From positions 1 to 61,685 of the forward strand of contig UCFC01000048.1 of assembly GCA_900471515.1 (NCBI GenBank): 61,685 bases of DNA. Direction: 5' to 3'. Below are positions 15,019 through 22,799 of the stretch, piece by piece (within the stretch, counting starts at the first letter, position 1; each line of letters begins with the position of its first letter). The position numbers and the translations under genes are program-made. This DNA comes from Hyphomicrobiales bacterium (lineage in GTDB: Bacteria > Pseudomonadota > Alphaproteobacteria > Rhizobiales > Rhizobiaceae). The notes under the pieces are model-generated. The model had not been told where the DNA came from and made no database searches. It worked only from the letters and a program-made list of their open reading frames with translations.

Positions 15019-16409
15019 GCCGGCCGCTGCGCATCGCCATGCTCTCCCACTCCACCAACCCGCGCGGCGGCGTGGTGCATGCCATGCAGCTTTCCGAGGC
15101 GCTGGCCGCTCTTAGCCATGAGGTGGTTCTGCATGCGCCGGATGCCAAGGGGGCGGGTTTCTTCCGCAAGCCGGCCTGTGGCGCGGTGTTGGTGCCGGTT
15201 GCGGCCGTTTCTCCCTTCTCCCCAGCGGGGAGAAGGTGGCCCGAAGGGTCGGATGAGGGGGGCGCGGACGTAGAGTCTGCCTCTCGCCTGCCGCTCGAGG
15301 CGTCGCTTCGCTCCGCCCCCTCATCTGCCCTGCGGGCATCGACCGGGGTTGAGTCACTGGTCTCAACCCGTCCTTCGGACCCCCGCGGGGGAGAAGGAGG
15401 AGCAGGTGGCACTGCCTCTGCCACAACCGGCAGCGTGAGGACTGAAGTCGCAACATCCGAGATGACCGCGATGGTCGAGCAGCGGATCGCCGATTATGTC
15501 AGGCATTTCGAGAATCCTGCCGCCCGCGACTTCGATATTTTTCACGCCCATGACGGCATTTCCGGCAATGCGCTGGCAACCCTGAAGGAACGCGGGTTGA
15601 TCCCGCGCTTTGTCCGCACCGTCCACCACATCGACCAGTTCGCCGATCCCAGGCTGATGCAGCTGCAGGACCGTTCCATCGACCGGGCCGACCTGTTCTT
15701 CACCGTCAGCTCGATGTGGCGCAAGACGCTCAAGGAAACGCGCGGCATCAACTCCACCGTCGTCGGCAACGGCGTCGATACCGGGCGTTTCTCGCCCGCC
15801 GTGGATGCCGGCACGCTGCGCGGCAAACTCGCCCTGCGCGATGGCCCTGTTTTCCTCGCCGTCGGCGGCATCGAGGCGCGCAAGAATACGATCGCCATGC
15901 TCGAAGCCTTCGGCCAAGTGCGCGCGATCCGCCCGGACGCGCAATTCGTCATCGCCGGCGGCGCTTCGCTTCTCGATCATCGCGGCTATCAGGGCGAATT
16001 CCGCGCCGTGCTTGCCTCGCTCGGCGAACATGCGGCGGCCGTCCATATCCTCGGCACGGTCGCCGATGCGGACATGCCCGCACTTTACCGGCTGGCCGAT
16101 ACGCTGGTCTTCGCCTCGGTCAAGGAGGGTTTCGGCCTCGTGGTGCTGGAGGCGATGGCGAGCGGCGTGCCCGTCGTCGTCTCCTCGATTGCGCCTTTCA
16201 CCGAATATCTCGGCACCGATGACGTCGTCTGGTGCGATCCGCAGAATGCCGCCTCGATCGCGGAGGCCATGGCGATCTCGCTCATGCCGCCGGTGCGTGC
16301 GGGGCTTATCCCGCGCGGGCTCGACCTTGCCGCCCGCCACAGCTGGCAGCGCACGGCTGCCGCCTATCTCCAAGCCTACGAGACATTGAAGGAGCCTGCC
16401 CATGCCTGA
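15015..16409 (+). CDS. MSMEG_0565-family GT4 glycosyltransferase with an in-frame repeat insertion
   Basis: A 464-residue cytosolic glycosyltransferase. The N-terminal Rossmann half begins RIAMLSHSTNPRGGVVHAMQLSEAL and continues with FDIFHAHDGISG and HHIDQFADPRLMQLQDRSI. The C-terminal GT4 half has GNGVDTGRFSP, FLAVGGIEARKNT, and the donor EX7E region EGFGLVVLEAMASGVPVV. It uses an NDP-sugar; the acceptor is unknown. The segment at about residues 65-140 has no family counterpart I can see. It is the translation of a palindromic repeat element at 15207-15405 and brings the protein well over the usual 350-390 residues. Activity with this insertion is uncertain, though the domain boundary position may tolerate it. 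Confidence 0.82.
   Translation: MSRPLRIAMLSHSTNPRGGVVHAMQLSEALAALSHEVVLHAPDAKGAGFFRKPACGAVLVPVAAVSPFSPAGRRWPEGSDEGGADVESASRLPLEASLRSAPSSALRASTGVESLVSTRPSDPRGGEGGAGGTASATTGSVRTEVATSEMTAMVEQRIADYVRHFENPAARDFDIFHAHDGISGNALATLKERGLIPRFVRTVHHIDQFADPRLMQLQDRSIDRADLFFTVSSMWRKTLKETRGINSTVVGNGVDTGRFSPAVDAGTLRGKLALRDGPVFLAVGGIEARKNTIAMLEAFGQVRAIRPDAQFVIAGGASLLDHRGYQGEFRAVLASLGEHAAAVHILGTVADADMPALYRLADTLVFASVKEGFGLVVLEAMASGVPVVVSSIAPFTEYLGTDDVVWCDPQNAASIAEAMAISLMPPVRAGLIPRGLDLAARHSWQRTAAAYLQAYETLKEPAHA
15207..15405 (+). repeat. Rhizobial palindromic element inserted in frame within the glycosyltransferase gene
   Basis: It starts with the perfect 10-bp arms CCTTCTCCCC/GGGGAGAAGG (15214-15236) and then CCCGAAGGGTCGGATGAGGG. 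Partly complementary sequence CCCCCTCATCTGCCC begins near 15316, and a GTCCTTCGGAC hairpin plus GGGGGAGAAGGAGG closes it. No stop codon arises in the host frame, so about 66-76 extra codons are read. Confidence 0.82.
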
Positions 16410-16689
16410 AATGCGTTTCGTCATCGCCTGGCCGGATGGCCGCGAGGAGACCTGTTATTCGCCCTCGCTCGTCATCCGCGATTTCTTCGAGGAGGGCCAG
16501 ACCTATCCGATCCGCGATTTTCTCGACCGCAGCCGCAAGGCGCTGACCATCGCCAGCGACCGGGTGGAGGCGAAATACGGCTATCCCTGCTCGCTCGCCC
16601 GCGGCCAGCTTGCCCGCATCGAGGAGGCGGGCAGCCTGTTTCTTGCCGATGCCGATGCCCGCGTGCGCTGCGAAAGCTTCATTCTCTGA
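16402..16689 (+). CDS. nitG: MSMEG_0570-family nitrogen-starvation protein
   Basis: A 95-residue cytosolic protein of the MSMEG_0570 family: MPEMRFVIAWPDGREETCYS, SLVIRDFFEEGQTYPIRDFL and DRVEAKYGYPCSLARGQLARIE. It has three cysteines and no known catalytic motif. It overlaps the glycosyltransferase by 8 bp, so it is coupled. The family occurs only in Nit1-type clusters; a carrier or subunit role is possible but not shown. Confidence 0.82.
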   Translation: MPEMRFVIAWPDGREETCYSPSLVIRDFFEEGQTYPIRDFLDRSRKALTIASDRVEAKYGYPCSLARGQLARIEEAGSLFLADADARVRCESFIL

Positions 16690-16703
16690 AAGGAACCCGA
16701 CCC

Positions 16704-17975
16704 ATGACCTTTTCCCTCAAGCCGCATTACAGCGCCGTCGTCATCGGCGGCGGTCAGGCCGGGCTTTCGGCCAGCCACTATCTCCAGAAACACGGCATCG
16801 ACCATGTCGTCTTCGAGAAGAAGACCGTGGCGCATAAATGGAAGAACGAGCGCTGGGACGCCTTCTGCCTGGTGACGCCGAACTGGCAATGCCAGCTGCC
16901 GGACCACCCCTATGACGGCGACGATCCGCATGGTTTCATGGTCAAGGACGAGATCATCGCCTATGTCGACCGCTTCGTGAAGAAAGTGAACGCGCCCGTG
17001 CTGGAAGGCACGACGGTCACCTCGCTGGAAAAGGCCGGCGATCTCTTCCGGCTGTCGACCTCGGCGGGGGCGCTGACCGCCGACAGCGTCATCATCGCCA
17101 CCAGCCTCTACAGCGCGCCGGCGATCCCGCGCGCCGCCGAGCGCCTGCCGGACGATATCCTGCAGATCCACACGGCCGATTACCGCAATCCCGGCCAGCT
17201 GCCTGACGGTGCGGTCGTCGTCGTCGGCTCCGGCCAGTCCGGCTGCCAGATCGCCGAGGACCTGCATCTGGCCGGCCGCAAGGTGCATATGGTGACGGGC
17301 AACGCGCCGCGCTGCGCCCGCTTCTACCGCGGCCGCGATGTGGTGGACTGGCTCGCCGATGTCGGCCAGTACGACATTACCGTCGAACATGACGGCATGA
17401 CCAAGAAGAAGCATGATACCAACCACTACCTCACCGGCCGCGACGGCGGGCGCGATATCGACCTGCGCAAATTCGCGCTGGAGGGCATGTCGCTCTATGG
17501 CCGCATGGAGGGCGTTTCGGGCGGGCGGATGCTGTTCGAGCCGAACCTGAAAGCCAATCTCGACAATGCCGACCGGGTCTATAACGGCATCAACGCGCTG
17601 ATCGACCGGCATATCGCCGAAAAGGGCATCGATGCGCCGCCGGCCAGCGTCTATACGCCGCTCTGGGAGCCGCAGGGCGAGCCGACCGAGCTTGACCTCA
17701 AGGCGGAAGGTGTCACCTCCGTCATCTGGGCGACCGGCTTTTCGCCCGACTGGTCCTATGTCGGCCTGCCGATCTTCGACGGCACCGGCTATCCGGTGCA
17801 GCGGCGCGGCGTGACGGGCATCGACGGCGTCTATGTGCTCGGCCTGCCCTGGCTCTGGACCTGGGGTTCCGGCCGGTTCCTTGCCGTCGGCAAGGATGCC
17901 GAGCATGTGGTGAACCACCTTGCCGGCCATCTCGAAGCCGCCCGTCCTCTCATGAAACAGGCGGCCAGCGCTTGA
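16704..17975 (+). CDS. nitH: MSMEG_0569-family flavin-dependent oxidoreductase
   Basis: A 423-residue class B flavoprotein of the monooxygenase type. The FAD dinucleotide motif is VVIGGGQAGLSASHYL near residue 12; a WKNERWDAFCLVTPNWQCQLP segment follows the FAD domain; the NAD(P)H motif is VVVVGSGQSGCQIAEDL at about 170-186; and ATGFSPDWSYVGLPIFD with LPWLWTWGSGRFLAVGKDAEHV closes the fold. It probably oxygenates nitrogen or carbon in the cluster substrate (inference). AAAGGA lies upstream of ATG 16704, 14 bp after nitG. Confidence 0.88.
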   Translation: MTFSLKPHYSAVVIGGGQAGLSASHYLQKHGIDHVVFEKKTVAHKWKNERWDAFCLVTPNWQCQLPDHPYDGDDPHGFMVKDEIIAYVDRFVKKVNAPVLEGTTVTSLEKAGDLFRLSTSAGALTADSVIIATSLYSAPAIPRAAERLPDDILQIHTADYRNPGQLPDGAVVVVGSGQSGCQIAEDLHLAGRKVHMVTGNAPRCARFYRGRDVVDWLADVGQYDITVEHDGMTKKKHDTNHYLTGRDGGRDIDLRKFALEGMSLYGRMEGVSGGRMLFEPNLKANLDNADRVYNGINALIDRHIAEKGIDAPPASVYTPLWEPQGEPTELDLKAEGVTSVIWATGFSPDWSYVGLPIFDGTGYPVQRRGVTGIDGVYVLGLPWLWTWGSGRFLAVGKDAEHVVNHLAGHLEAARPLMKQAASA

Positions 17976-17977
17976 AC

Positions 17978-18835
17978 ATGAATGTCGCGATCCTCGATTT
18001 TCATCCGCCTGCTCCATCCGCGCGCGAACTGATGGAACAGGCGCTTGCGCCGCACATGCTCATCGGCATGCCGCACCTGACGCCCGCGGGCCTTTCGGAG
18101 ACCTGGGCGATGAAGGAACTCGGGCATCGCCATTGGCTGATGCTCGCGCGCCATCTCGGCATGGAGAATGCCGATTTCCGCACACCCGATGGCGGCGAGG
18201 CCTATGCGGCGATCTGCGCGACCTCGCTGGAGCAGGCGAATTTCGGTGCCGTGCGCGCCAATGACGTGCTGACGATCCGCTCGGTGCTTTCGCCGGTCTC
18301 GCGCACGCAGGTTTCCACCCGTCACCGGCTTTTCGTGCATGGCGGCCTGATCGGCGAGGTGGAGCTGATCTCCACCTTCGTCTGCCGCATGCGGGAGGGC
18401 GACAATTATTCGATCGCCCGCGTTCCCCTGCCCGGCATGGCGGCCGCCGTGGAGGATAATACGCTGGCGAGGACGGCGGCGGCGTTGCGCGCCGGCACGC
18501 TGGAGACGCATTTCGGCCTGCCGGCCAATCCGGTCAAGGCACTACGCGGCTTCCGCTTCGAGCCGGATGTGTCGCAGGAATTCAACGGGGCCGGGCTGTT
18601 CTACTTCGCCGAATTCCAGGCGCTCGCCGATCGCGCCTTTGGGCGATGGTTTCCGGAGCTTTCGCACGTGTCCCGGCGGGAGATCTTCTTTTCCGGTAAC
18701 ATCCGGGTTGGCGAAGCCGTGCGGGCGGAGTTGATGGGACTATCCCCCGACCGGCTGCACGCCTTCTGCAGGCTGCGGCGGGAAGAAGACGGCAAGGTGA
18801 TCGGCAAGGCCTTCATGAAGTGGCGGGCTGGCTGA
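17978..18835 (+). CDS. LnmK-like (Pnap_2097-type) biosynthetic cluster protein
   Basis: A 285-residue double-hotdog protein like the N-terminal part of LnmK, a bifunctional acyltransferase/decarboxylase of polyketide assembly. Conserved features are HLTPAGLSETWAMKELGHRHW at about 34-54, the SLEQANFGAVRANDVLTIRS strand, and a second repeat ending VFCRLRREEDGKVIGKAFMKW-like sequence. It starts 2 bp after nitH, so it is part of the transcript, yet no polyketide synthase or carrier protein is nearby. An acyl-CoA substrate is the simplest guess. The frame also permits a TTG start at 17972. The 3' end overlaps the converging MocR gene by 23 bp. Confidence 0.72.
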   Translation: MNVAILDFHPPAPSARELMEQALAPHMLIGMPHLTPAGLSETWAMKELGHRHWLMLARHLGMENADFRTPDGGEAYAAICATSLEQANFGAVRANDVLTIRSVLSPVSRTQVSTRHRLFVHGGLIGEVELISTFVCRMREGDNYSIARVPLPGMAAAVEDNTLARTAAALRAGTLETHFGLPANPVKALRGFRFEPDVSQEFNGAGLFYFAEFQALADRAFGRWFPELSHVSRREIFFSGNIRVGEAVRAELMGLSPDRLHAFCRLRREEDGKVIGKAFMKWRAG

Positions 18836-20231
18836 TCGACGCCTGCCTCAGCGCATCCCGCAGCACGTCAAACACCCTGTTGTCCAGCGTCTGGGAGACG
18901 TTGAAGCGCATGAAGCCGGTGGCCGATTGCGATAGGCTGAAGGCGTTGCCGGGTGCCAGCACGACATTGCGGGCGAGTGCGGCGCGCGCCACGGCTGCCG
19001 CATCCAGGCCATCCGGCAGGTGGCACCAGAGGAACATACCGGCCTGCGGCTCCAGCCAGGGGCGGATGCCCAGGGTCTTCAGCCGCGTCGTGACCTCGAA
19101 CATCGCCCTGGCGAGACGGCTGCGCAGGCCGTCGGCATGTTTGCGGTAGCTGCCGTCGCTGAGCACGCCGAGCACCAGTTCGGCGGAGAGCCGGGCGCCG
19201 CCGAAGGAGGTGGCGATCTTGAGGTCGATCAGGCCTTCGATCCATTCCGGCCGCGCGGCGATGAAGCCGCAGCGGGCGGCGGCCGAGAGGGTCTTGGAAA
19301 AACTGCCGATATGGATGACGCGGTCGAGGCCGTCGAAGGCGGCAAGGCGCGGGGCCGGCGTCAGTTCCAGATCGGCGAAAATATCGTCCTCGATGATGGT
19401 GAGGCCGTGCTGTTCGGCAAGCTTCAGGAGCCGGTGGACCGTGACCGGCGAGAGCGTGGCGCCGGTCGGATTGTGGATGGCGGAATTGGTGATGTAGAGG
19501 CGCGGCCGGTGCTCGGCAAGCGCTGCGGCGAAGAGCTCGATATCGGGTCCTGACGGCGTATAGGGGACGCTGACGACGCTGGCGCGGTGGGCTCTCAGCA
19601 GCGCATGGAAATTGAAATAGCAGGGATCGTCCACCAGCACGGTATCGCCGGGCTCGATGAGGAAACGGCAGAGGAAATCGATCGCCTGCGTGCCGGATTC
19701 GGTGAGCATGACCTGATCCGGCGAGGCCTCGATGCCGCGCTCGGCCATGCGGCGCGCGATCAGCTGGCGCAGGGGCTTGAGGCCGAGAGGGGCGCCGTAA
19801 TCGGAAAGGCTTGCGGCATCGGCGCGCGACAGCGAGCGCAGCGCCCGGCGGATCGCCTCTTGCGGCAGCCATGCCGGCGGCAGCCAGCCGCAGCCGGGCT
19901 TGAGGTCGCTTTCGTCCGCCTCCAGCGATTGCCGCGACACCCAGAAGGGATCGACGGCGCGGTCGAGCTTCGGGCCGATATCGGCAAGCGAAAGCGGTGC
20001 CGCGTGGCTGGCGACATAGAAGCCGGAGCCGGGGCGCGAGAGGATCGCGCCTTCGGCCACCAGCCGCTCATAGGCATCGACCACGGTGGAAGCCGAAACT
20101 TTCAAGCTTGCCGACAGGCCGCGGATCGAGGGCAGCCTGGCGCCGGGGGTCAGGCTGCGGGCGGCGATGCGCTGGCGGATGGTGGCCATGACCATGCCGA
20201 CGCGGGTGTTTGCCTGTCGCTGCTCGTCCAT
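18813..20231 (-). CDS. MocR-type regulator of the adjacent EamA gene
   Basis: A 472-residue GntR/MocR protein. The winged helix lies at about 11-73 (LPSIRGLSASLKVSASTVVDAYERL, LSRPGSGFYV). The aminotransferase domain has NPTG (254-257), EDDIF (281-285) and the PLP lysine 313 in GSFSKTL. It is divergent from a DMT-family exporter, the classical MocR arrangement, and a perfect palindrome sits 24 bp from its start. I chose the ATG at 20231; the frame extends upstream to 20813 only as antisense of the EamA gene. Confidence 0.85.
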   Translation of the reverse strand: MDEQRQANTRVGMVMATIRQRIAARSLTPGARLPSIRGLSASLKVSASTVVDAYERLVAEGAILSRPGSGFYVASHAAPLSLADIGPKLDRAVDPFWVSRQSLEADESDLKPGCGWLPPAWLPQEAIRRALRSLSRADAASLSDYGAPLGLKPLRQLIARRMAERGIEASPDQVMLTESGTQAIDFLCRFLIEPGDTVLVDDPCYFNFHALLRAHRASVVSVPYTPSGPDIELFAAALAEHRPRLYITNSAIHNPTGATLSPVTVHRLLKLAEQHGLTIIEDDIFADLELTPAPRLAAFDGLDRVIHIGSFSKTLSAAARCGFIAARPEWIEGLIDLKIATSFGGARLSAELVLGVLSDGSYRKHADGLRSRLARAMFEVTTRLKTLGIRPWLEPQAGMFLWCHLPDGLDAAAVARAALARNVVLAPGNAFSLSQSATGFMRFNVSQTLDNRVFDVLRDALRQASISQPATS

Positions 20232-20254
20232 CCGTACTGGTTCCCTCACCATAA

Positions 20255-20270
20255 CAGTTTGCGCAAACTG
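20255..20270. promoter_or_regulatory. Perfect 16-bp palindrome in the MocR/EamA divergent promoter
   Basis: CAGTTTGCGCAAACTG lies 24-39 bp upstream of the MocR start and 71-86 bp upstream of the EamA start. It is the best candidate for the MocR operator. Confidence 0.6.
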
Positions 20271-20340
20271 TACCGAACTGTGGCTGGCAGCGCCAGTGCG
20301 AACAACGGATAAGCACGGGACGAACAAGAGGAGTGCCCGC

Positions 20341-21204
20341 ATGGATCGCACCGCGACCGGATGGATCAATGGTTTTATCGGCGTGCTGATCTTCAGCGGC
20401 TCGCTGCCGGCCACGCGTGTCGCCGTCATGCAGCTCGACCCGGTTTTCCTGACGGTGGCGCGCGCGGCGATCGCCGGCGTGCTGGCGCTCTGCCTGCTGC
20501 TCGTCTTCCGCGAGAAGCGGCCGTCGCGGCAGGATCTCGTCTCGCTCGTCGTCGTGGCGCTCGGCGTCATCGTCGGCTTTCCGCTGCTGACGGCGCTGGC
20601 GCTGCAGCATGTGACTTCGGCGCATTCGATCGTCTTCATCGGGCTGCTGCCGCTGGCGACCGCGATCTTCGGCGTCATGCGCGGCGGCGAGCGGCCGAAG
20701 CCGGCCTTCTGGCTGTTTTCGCTGCTCGGCAGCGCGCTGGTGGCGGGCTTTGCGCTGGCGCAGGGGCTGACCGCCTCGCCCGTCGGCGATGCGCTGATGC
20801 TGGCCGCCGTCATCGTCTGCGGGCTCGGTTATGCCGAGGGCGCGCGGCTGTCGCGCCGGCTCGGCGGCTGGCAGGTGATTTCCTGGGCGCTGGTCGTTTC
20901 GCTGCCGGTCATGCTCGTTGCCGCCATCGCCTGGCGGCCGCCGTCCTTTGCCGAGATCCAGGCGCCGGCCATGCTGGGCCTTGCCTATGTCTCGCTCTTC
21001 AGCATGCTGATCGGCTTCGTCTTCTGGTATCGCGGCCTGGCGCAGGGCGGCATCGCCGCCGTCGGCCAGCTGCAGCTCTTGCAGCCCTTTTTCGGCCTGG
21101 CGCTGGCCGCGACACTGCTGCGCGAAACGGTGAGCCCGTCCATGCTGGCGGTGACGGTCGCCGTCATTCTCTGCGTGGCCGGGGCGCGCAGGTTTGCGAA
21201 ATAG
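20341..21204 (+). CDS. EamA/DMT-family transporter
   Basis: A 287-residue membrane protein with ten hydrophobic segments in two EamA repeats (about 10-140 and 150-285), typical of drug/metabolite exporters such as RhaT or YdcZ relatives. GAGGAG lies upstream of ATG 20341. It is transcribed away from the MocR gene, which likely controls it. MocR/EamA pairs often respond to amino acids, polyamines or vitamin B6 compounds; the substrate here is unknown. Confidence 0.82.
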   Translation: MDRTATGWINGFIGVLIFSGSLPATRVAVMQLDPVFLTVARAAIAGVLALCLLLVFREKRPSRQDLVSLVVVALGVIVGFPLLTALALQHVTSAHSIVFIGLLPLATAIFGVMRGGERPKPAFWLFSLLGSALVAGFALAQGLTASPVGDALMLAAVIVCGLGYAEGARLSRRLGGWQVISWALVVSLPVMLVAAIAWRPPSFAEIQAPAMLGLAYVSLFSMLIGFVFWYRGLAQGGIAAVGQLQLLQPFFGLALAATLLRETVSPSMLAVTVAVILCVAGARRFAK

Positions 21205-21232
21205 GCGCGGCCCGCGCACATCGCCATAAAAC

Positions 21233-21297
21233 TTTCCATATCTGGAAAGCATCTTGCGGGATAGTGGGATCGGAGATATAGTTTCCACAATTGGAAA
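21233..21297 (+). promoter_or_regulatory. Twin operators TTTCCA-N4-TGGAAA
   Basis: Two matching palindromes, TTTCCATATCTGGAAA (21233-21248) and TTTCCACAATTGGAAA (21282-21297), start 49 bp apart just upstream of the GST start at 21311. They are probably the sites of the ArsR-family regulator encoded second in the operon. Confidence 0.7.
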
Positions 21298-21310
21298 CCA
21301 TAGGTGCTCC

Positions 21311-21994
21311 ATGACGCTCACCCTTTACCTGCATCCGCTCGCCTCCTTCTGCCACAAGGTGCTGATTGCGCTTTACGAAAACGGCACGGATTTCGACAGC
21401 CGGATCGTCGATTTTGCTGATGCGGGTTCGGCGGCGGCCCTCTTCGACAAATGGCCGGTCGGCAAGATCCCGATCCTGCAGGACGAGGCGAACGGGCGCA
21501 CGATACCGGAAACGAGCATCATCATCGAATATCTGCAGGTCCGCTATCCGGGGCCGGTGCGGCTGCTGCCCGAGGACCCCGAGGCGCTGCTGCAGGTGCG
21601 GCTGTGGGACCGGTTCTACGATCTCTATGTCAGCGTGCCGATGCAGAAGATCGTCACCGACAGGATCCGGCCGGCCGGCGCGCATGATCCGCACGGGGTC
21701 GGCGAAGCGCACGCGATGCTGGACCAGGCCTACGGGATGATCGAGGCGCAGATGAAGGGGCGGCCCTGGGCGACGGGCGACACGTTCACCATGGCCGATT
21801 GCGCGGCCCTGCCGGGCCTGTTCTTTGCCTCCATCGTGCATCCGTTCGAGGCGGGGCGGCCGGCGCTTTCCGCCTATCTGGAGCGTCTGCTGCAACGGGC
21901 TTCCGTCAAACGCGTGCTGACCGAAGCCCGGCCCTATTTTTCGATGTTTCCCTACCGGGAGGCGATGCCGGCGCGTTATCTCGAGGCATTCTGA
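21311..21994 (+). CDS. Glutathione S-transferase family protein
   Basis: A 227-residue GST. The N-terminal thioredoxin domain is LTLYLHPLASFCHKVLIALYENG with the catalytic Ser/Cys region near residues 10-12, cis-Pro in GKIPIL, and PETSIIIEYL for glutathione gamma-glutamyl contact. The C-terminal helical domain includes FTMADCAALPGLFFASIV. It starts a three-gene operon with ArsR and SRPBCC genes (stop/start overlaps), preceded by twin operators. Likely a detoxification step for an electrophile sensed by the ArsR protein. Confidence 0.85.
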   Translation: MTLTLYLHPLASFCHKVLIALYENGTDFDSRIVDFADAGSAAALFDKWPVGKIPILQDEANGRTIPETSIIIEYLQVRYPGPVRLLPEDPEALLQVRLWDRFYDLYVSVPMQKIVTDRIRPAGAHDPHGVGEAHAMLDQAYGMIEAQMKGRPWATGDTFTMADCAALPGLFFASIVHPFEAGRPALSAYLERLLQRASVKRVLTEARPYFSMFPYREAMPARYLEAF

Positions 21995-22338
21995 TGGCAG
22001 AACCGGCGTCAGCCGAATTCGACCGGATGTTCCAGGCGCTTGCCGATCCCTATCGGCGCGGCTTCGTGGAGCAGCTTGCCAGGGGGCCGGCCTCCGTCAC
22101 GGAACTGGCGGAACCGGCCGATGTCGGCCTGCCGGCGGTACTGAAACACCTGCGCATCCTGGAAGAAAGCGGCATCGTCGTTTCGCAAAAGGTGGGGCGC
22201 GTGCGCACCTATCGCATGCAGGAGCAGGCTTTCGGCGCCATCAACCGCTGGATCGAGCAGCGCCAGGCCGAGATGCACGCCGCCTTCGACCGGCTCGCGC
22301 TTCTGATGGCAGAAACTCCCGAAGAGAGGGATCACTGA
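21994..22338 (+). CDS. ArsR/SmtB-family regulator
   Basis: A 114-residue winged-helix regulator: FQALADPYRRGFVEQLARGPASVTELAEPADVGLPAVLKHLRILEESGIVVSQKVGRVRTYRM spans almost the whole protein. It has no metal-binding cysteines (no CVC box), so it belongs to the group paired with SRPBCC/AHSA1 proteins rather than to metal sensors. The ATG overlaps the GST stop by one base, and the gene ends in an overlap with the SRPBCC start. Confidence 0.85.
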   Translation: MAEPASAEFDRMFQALADPYRRGFVEQLARGPASVTELAEPADVGLPAVLKHLRILEESGIVVSQKVGRVRTYRMQEQAFGAINRWIEQRQAEMHAAFDRLALLMAETPEERDH

Positions 22339-22799
22339 TGGGTGCCAGCGTCAATCACCGCACTTTCGTCATCGAGCGCGACCTGCCGGGCAGCGTGGCG
22401 CATGCCTTCCGCTTCTGGTCGGACCACCGGCTGAAACGGCGCTGGACCGCCTGCCATGACGACTGGCAGGTAACGGAGGACCAGTTCAGCTTCGAGGCGG
22501 GCGGCAGCGAGCGTTTGACATGGCGCATGCCCGACGGAACCGAACAGGCGATGCGCGCCTATTTTCTCGAAATCCATCCGCGCGAGCGCATCGTCTATGC
22601 CTATACGATGCTGACGGCGGGCAGGAACATTTCCTCCTCGCTGGTCACGGTGGAATTTGCCGGGCGCGGCGCCGCGACGCGGATGACCTACACCGAACAG
22701 GCCGTGTTCGGCGAGGCGAGCGACGGCGATATCAGGGAAAGCGGCACCGGCATCGGCTTCGACCGGCTTGCCGAGGAAATGAGGGTTACGCCTGCCTGA
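22338..22799 (+). CDS. SRPBCC (AHSA1-like) domain protein
   Basis: A 153-residue START/Bet-v1-fold protein: FVIERDLPGSVAHAFRFWSDHRLKRRW at the N-terminus, then FEAGGSERLTWRMPDGTEQAMRAYFLEIHPRERIVYAYTM and a C-terminal helix GTGIGFDRLAEEM. AHSA1-like proteins encoded with ArsR regulators are thought to bind small ligands. Its start overlaps ArsR by one base, and its 3' end overlaps the converging CGNR gene by 14 bp. Confidence 0.82.
   Translation: MGASVNHRTFVIERDLPGSVAHAFRFWSDHRLKRRWTACHDDWQVTEDQFSFEAGGSERLTWRMPDGTEQAMRAYFLEIHPRERIVYAYTMLTAGRNISSSLVTVEFAGRGAATRMTYTEQAVFGEASDGDIRESGTGIGFDRLAEEMRVTPA

Noticed and set aside
20232..20813. N-terminal extension of the MocR frame to 20813
   Set aside because: Antisense to the EamA gene and Ser/Thr-rich shadow sequence; the family start and a ribosome site lie at 20231.
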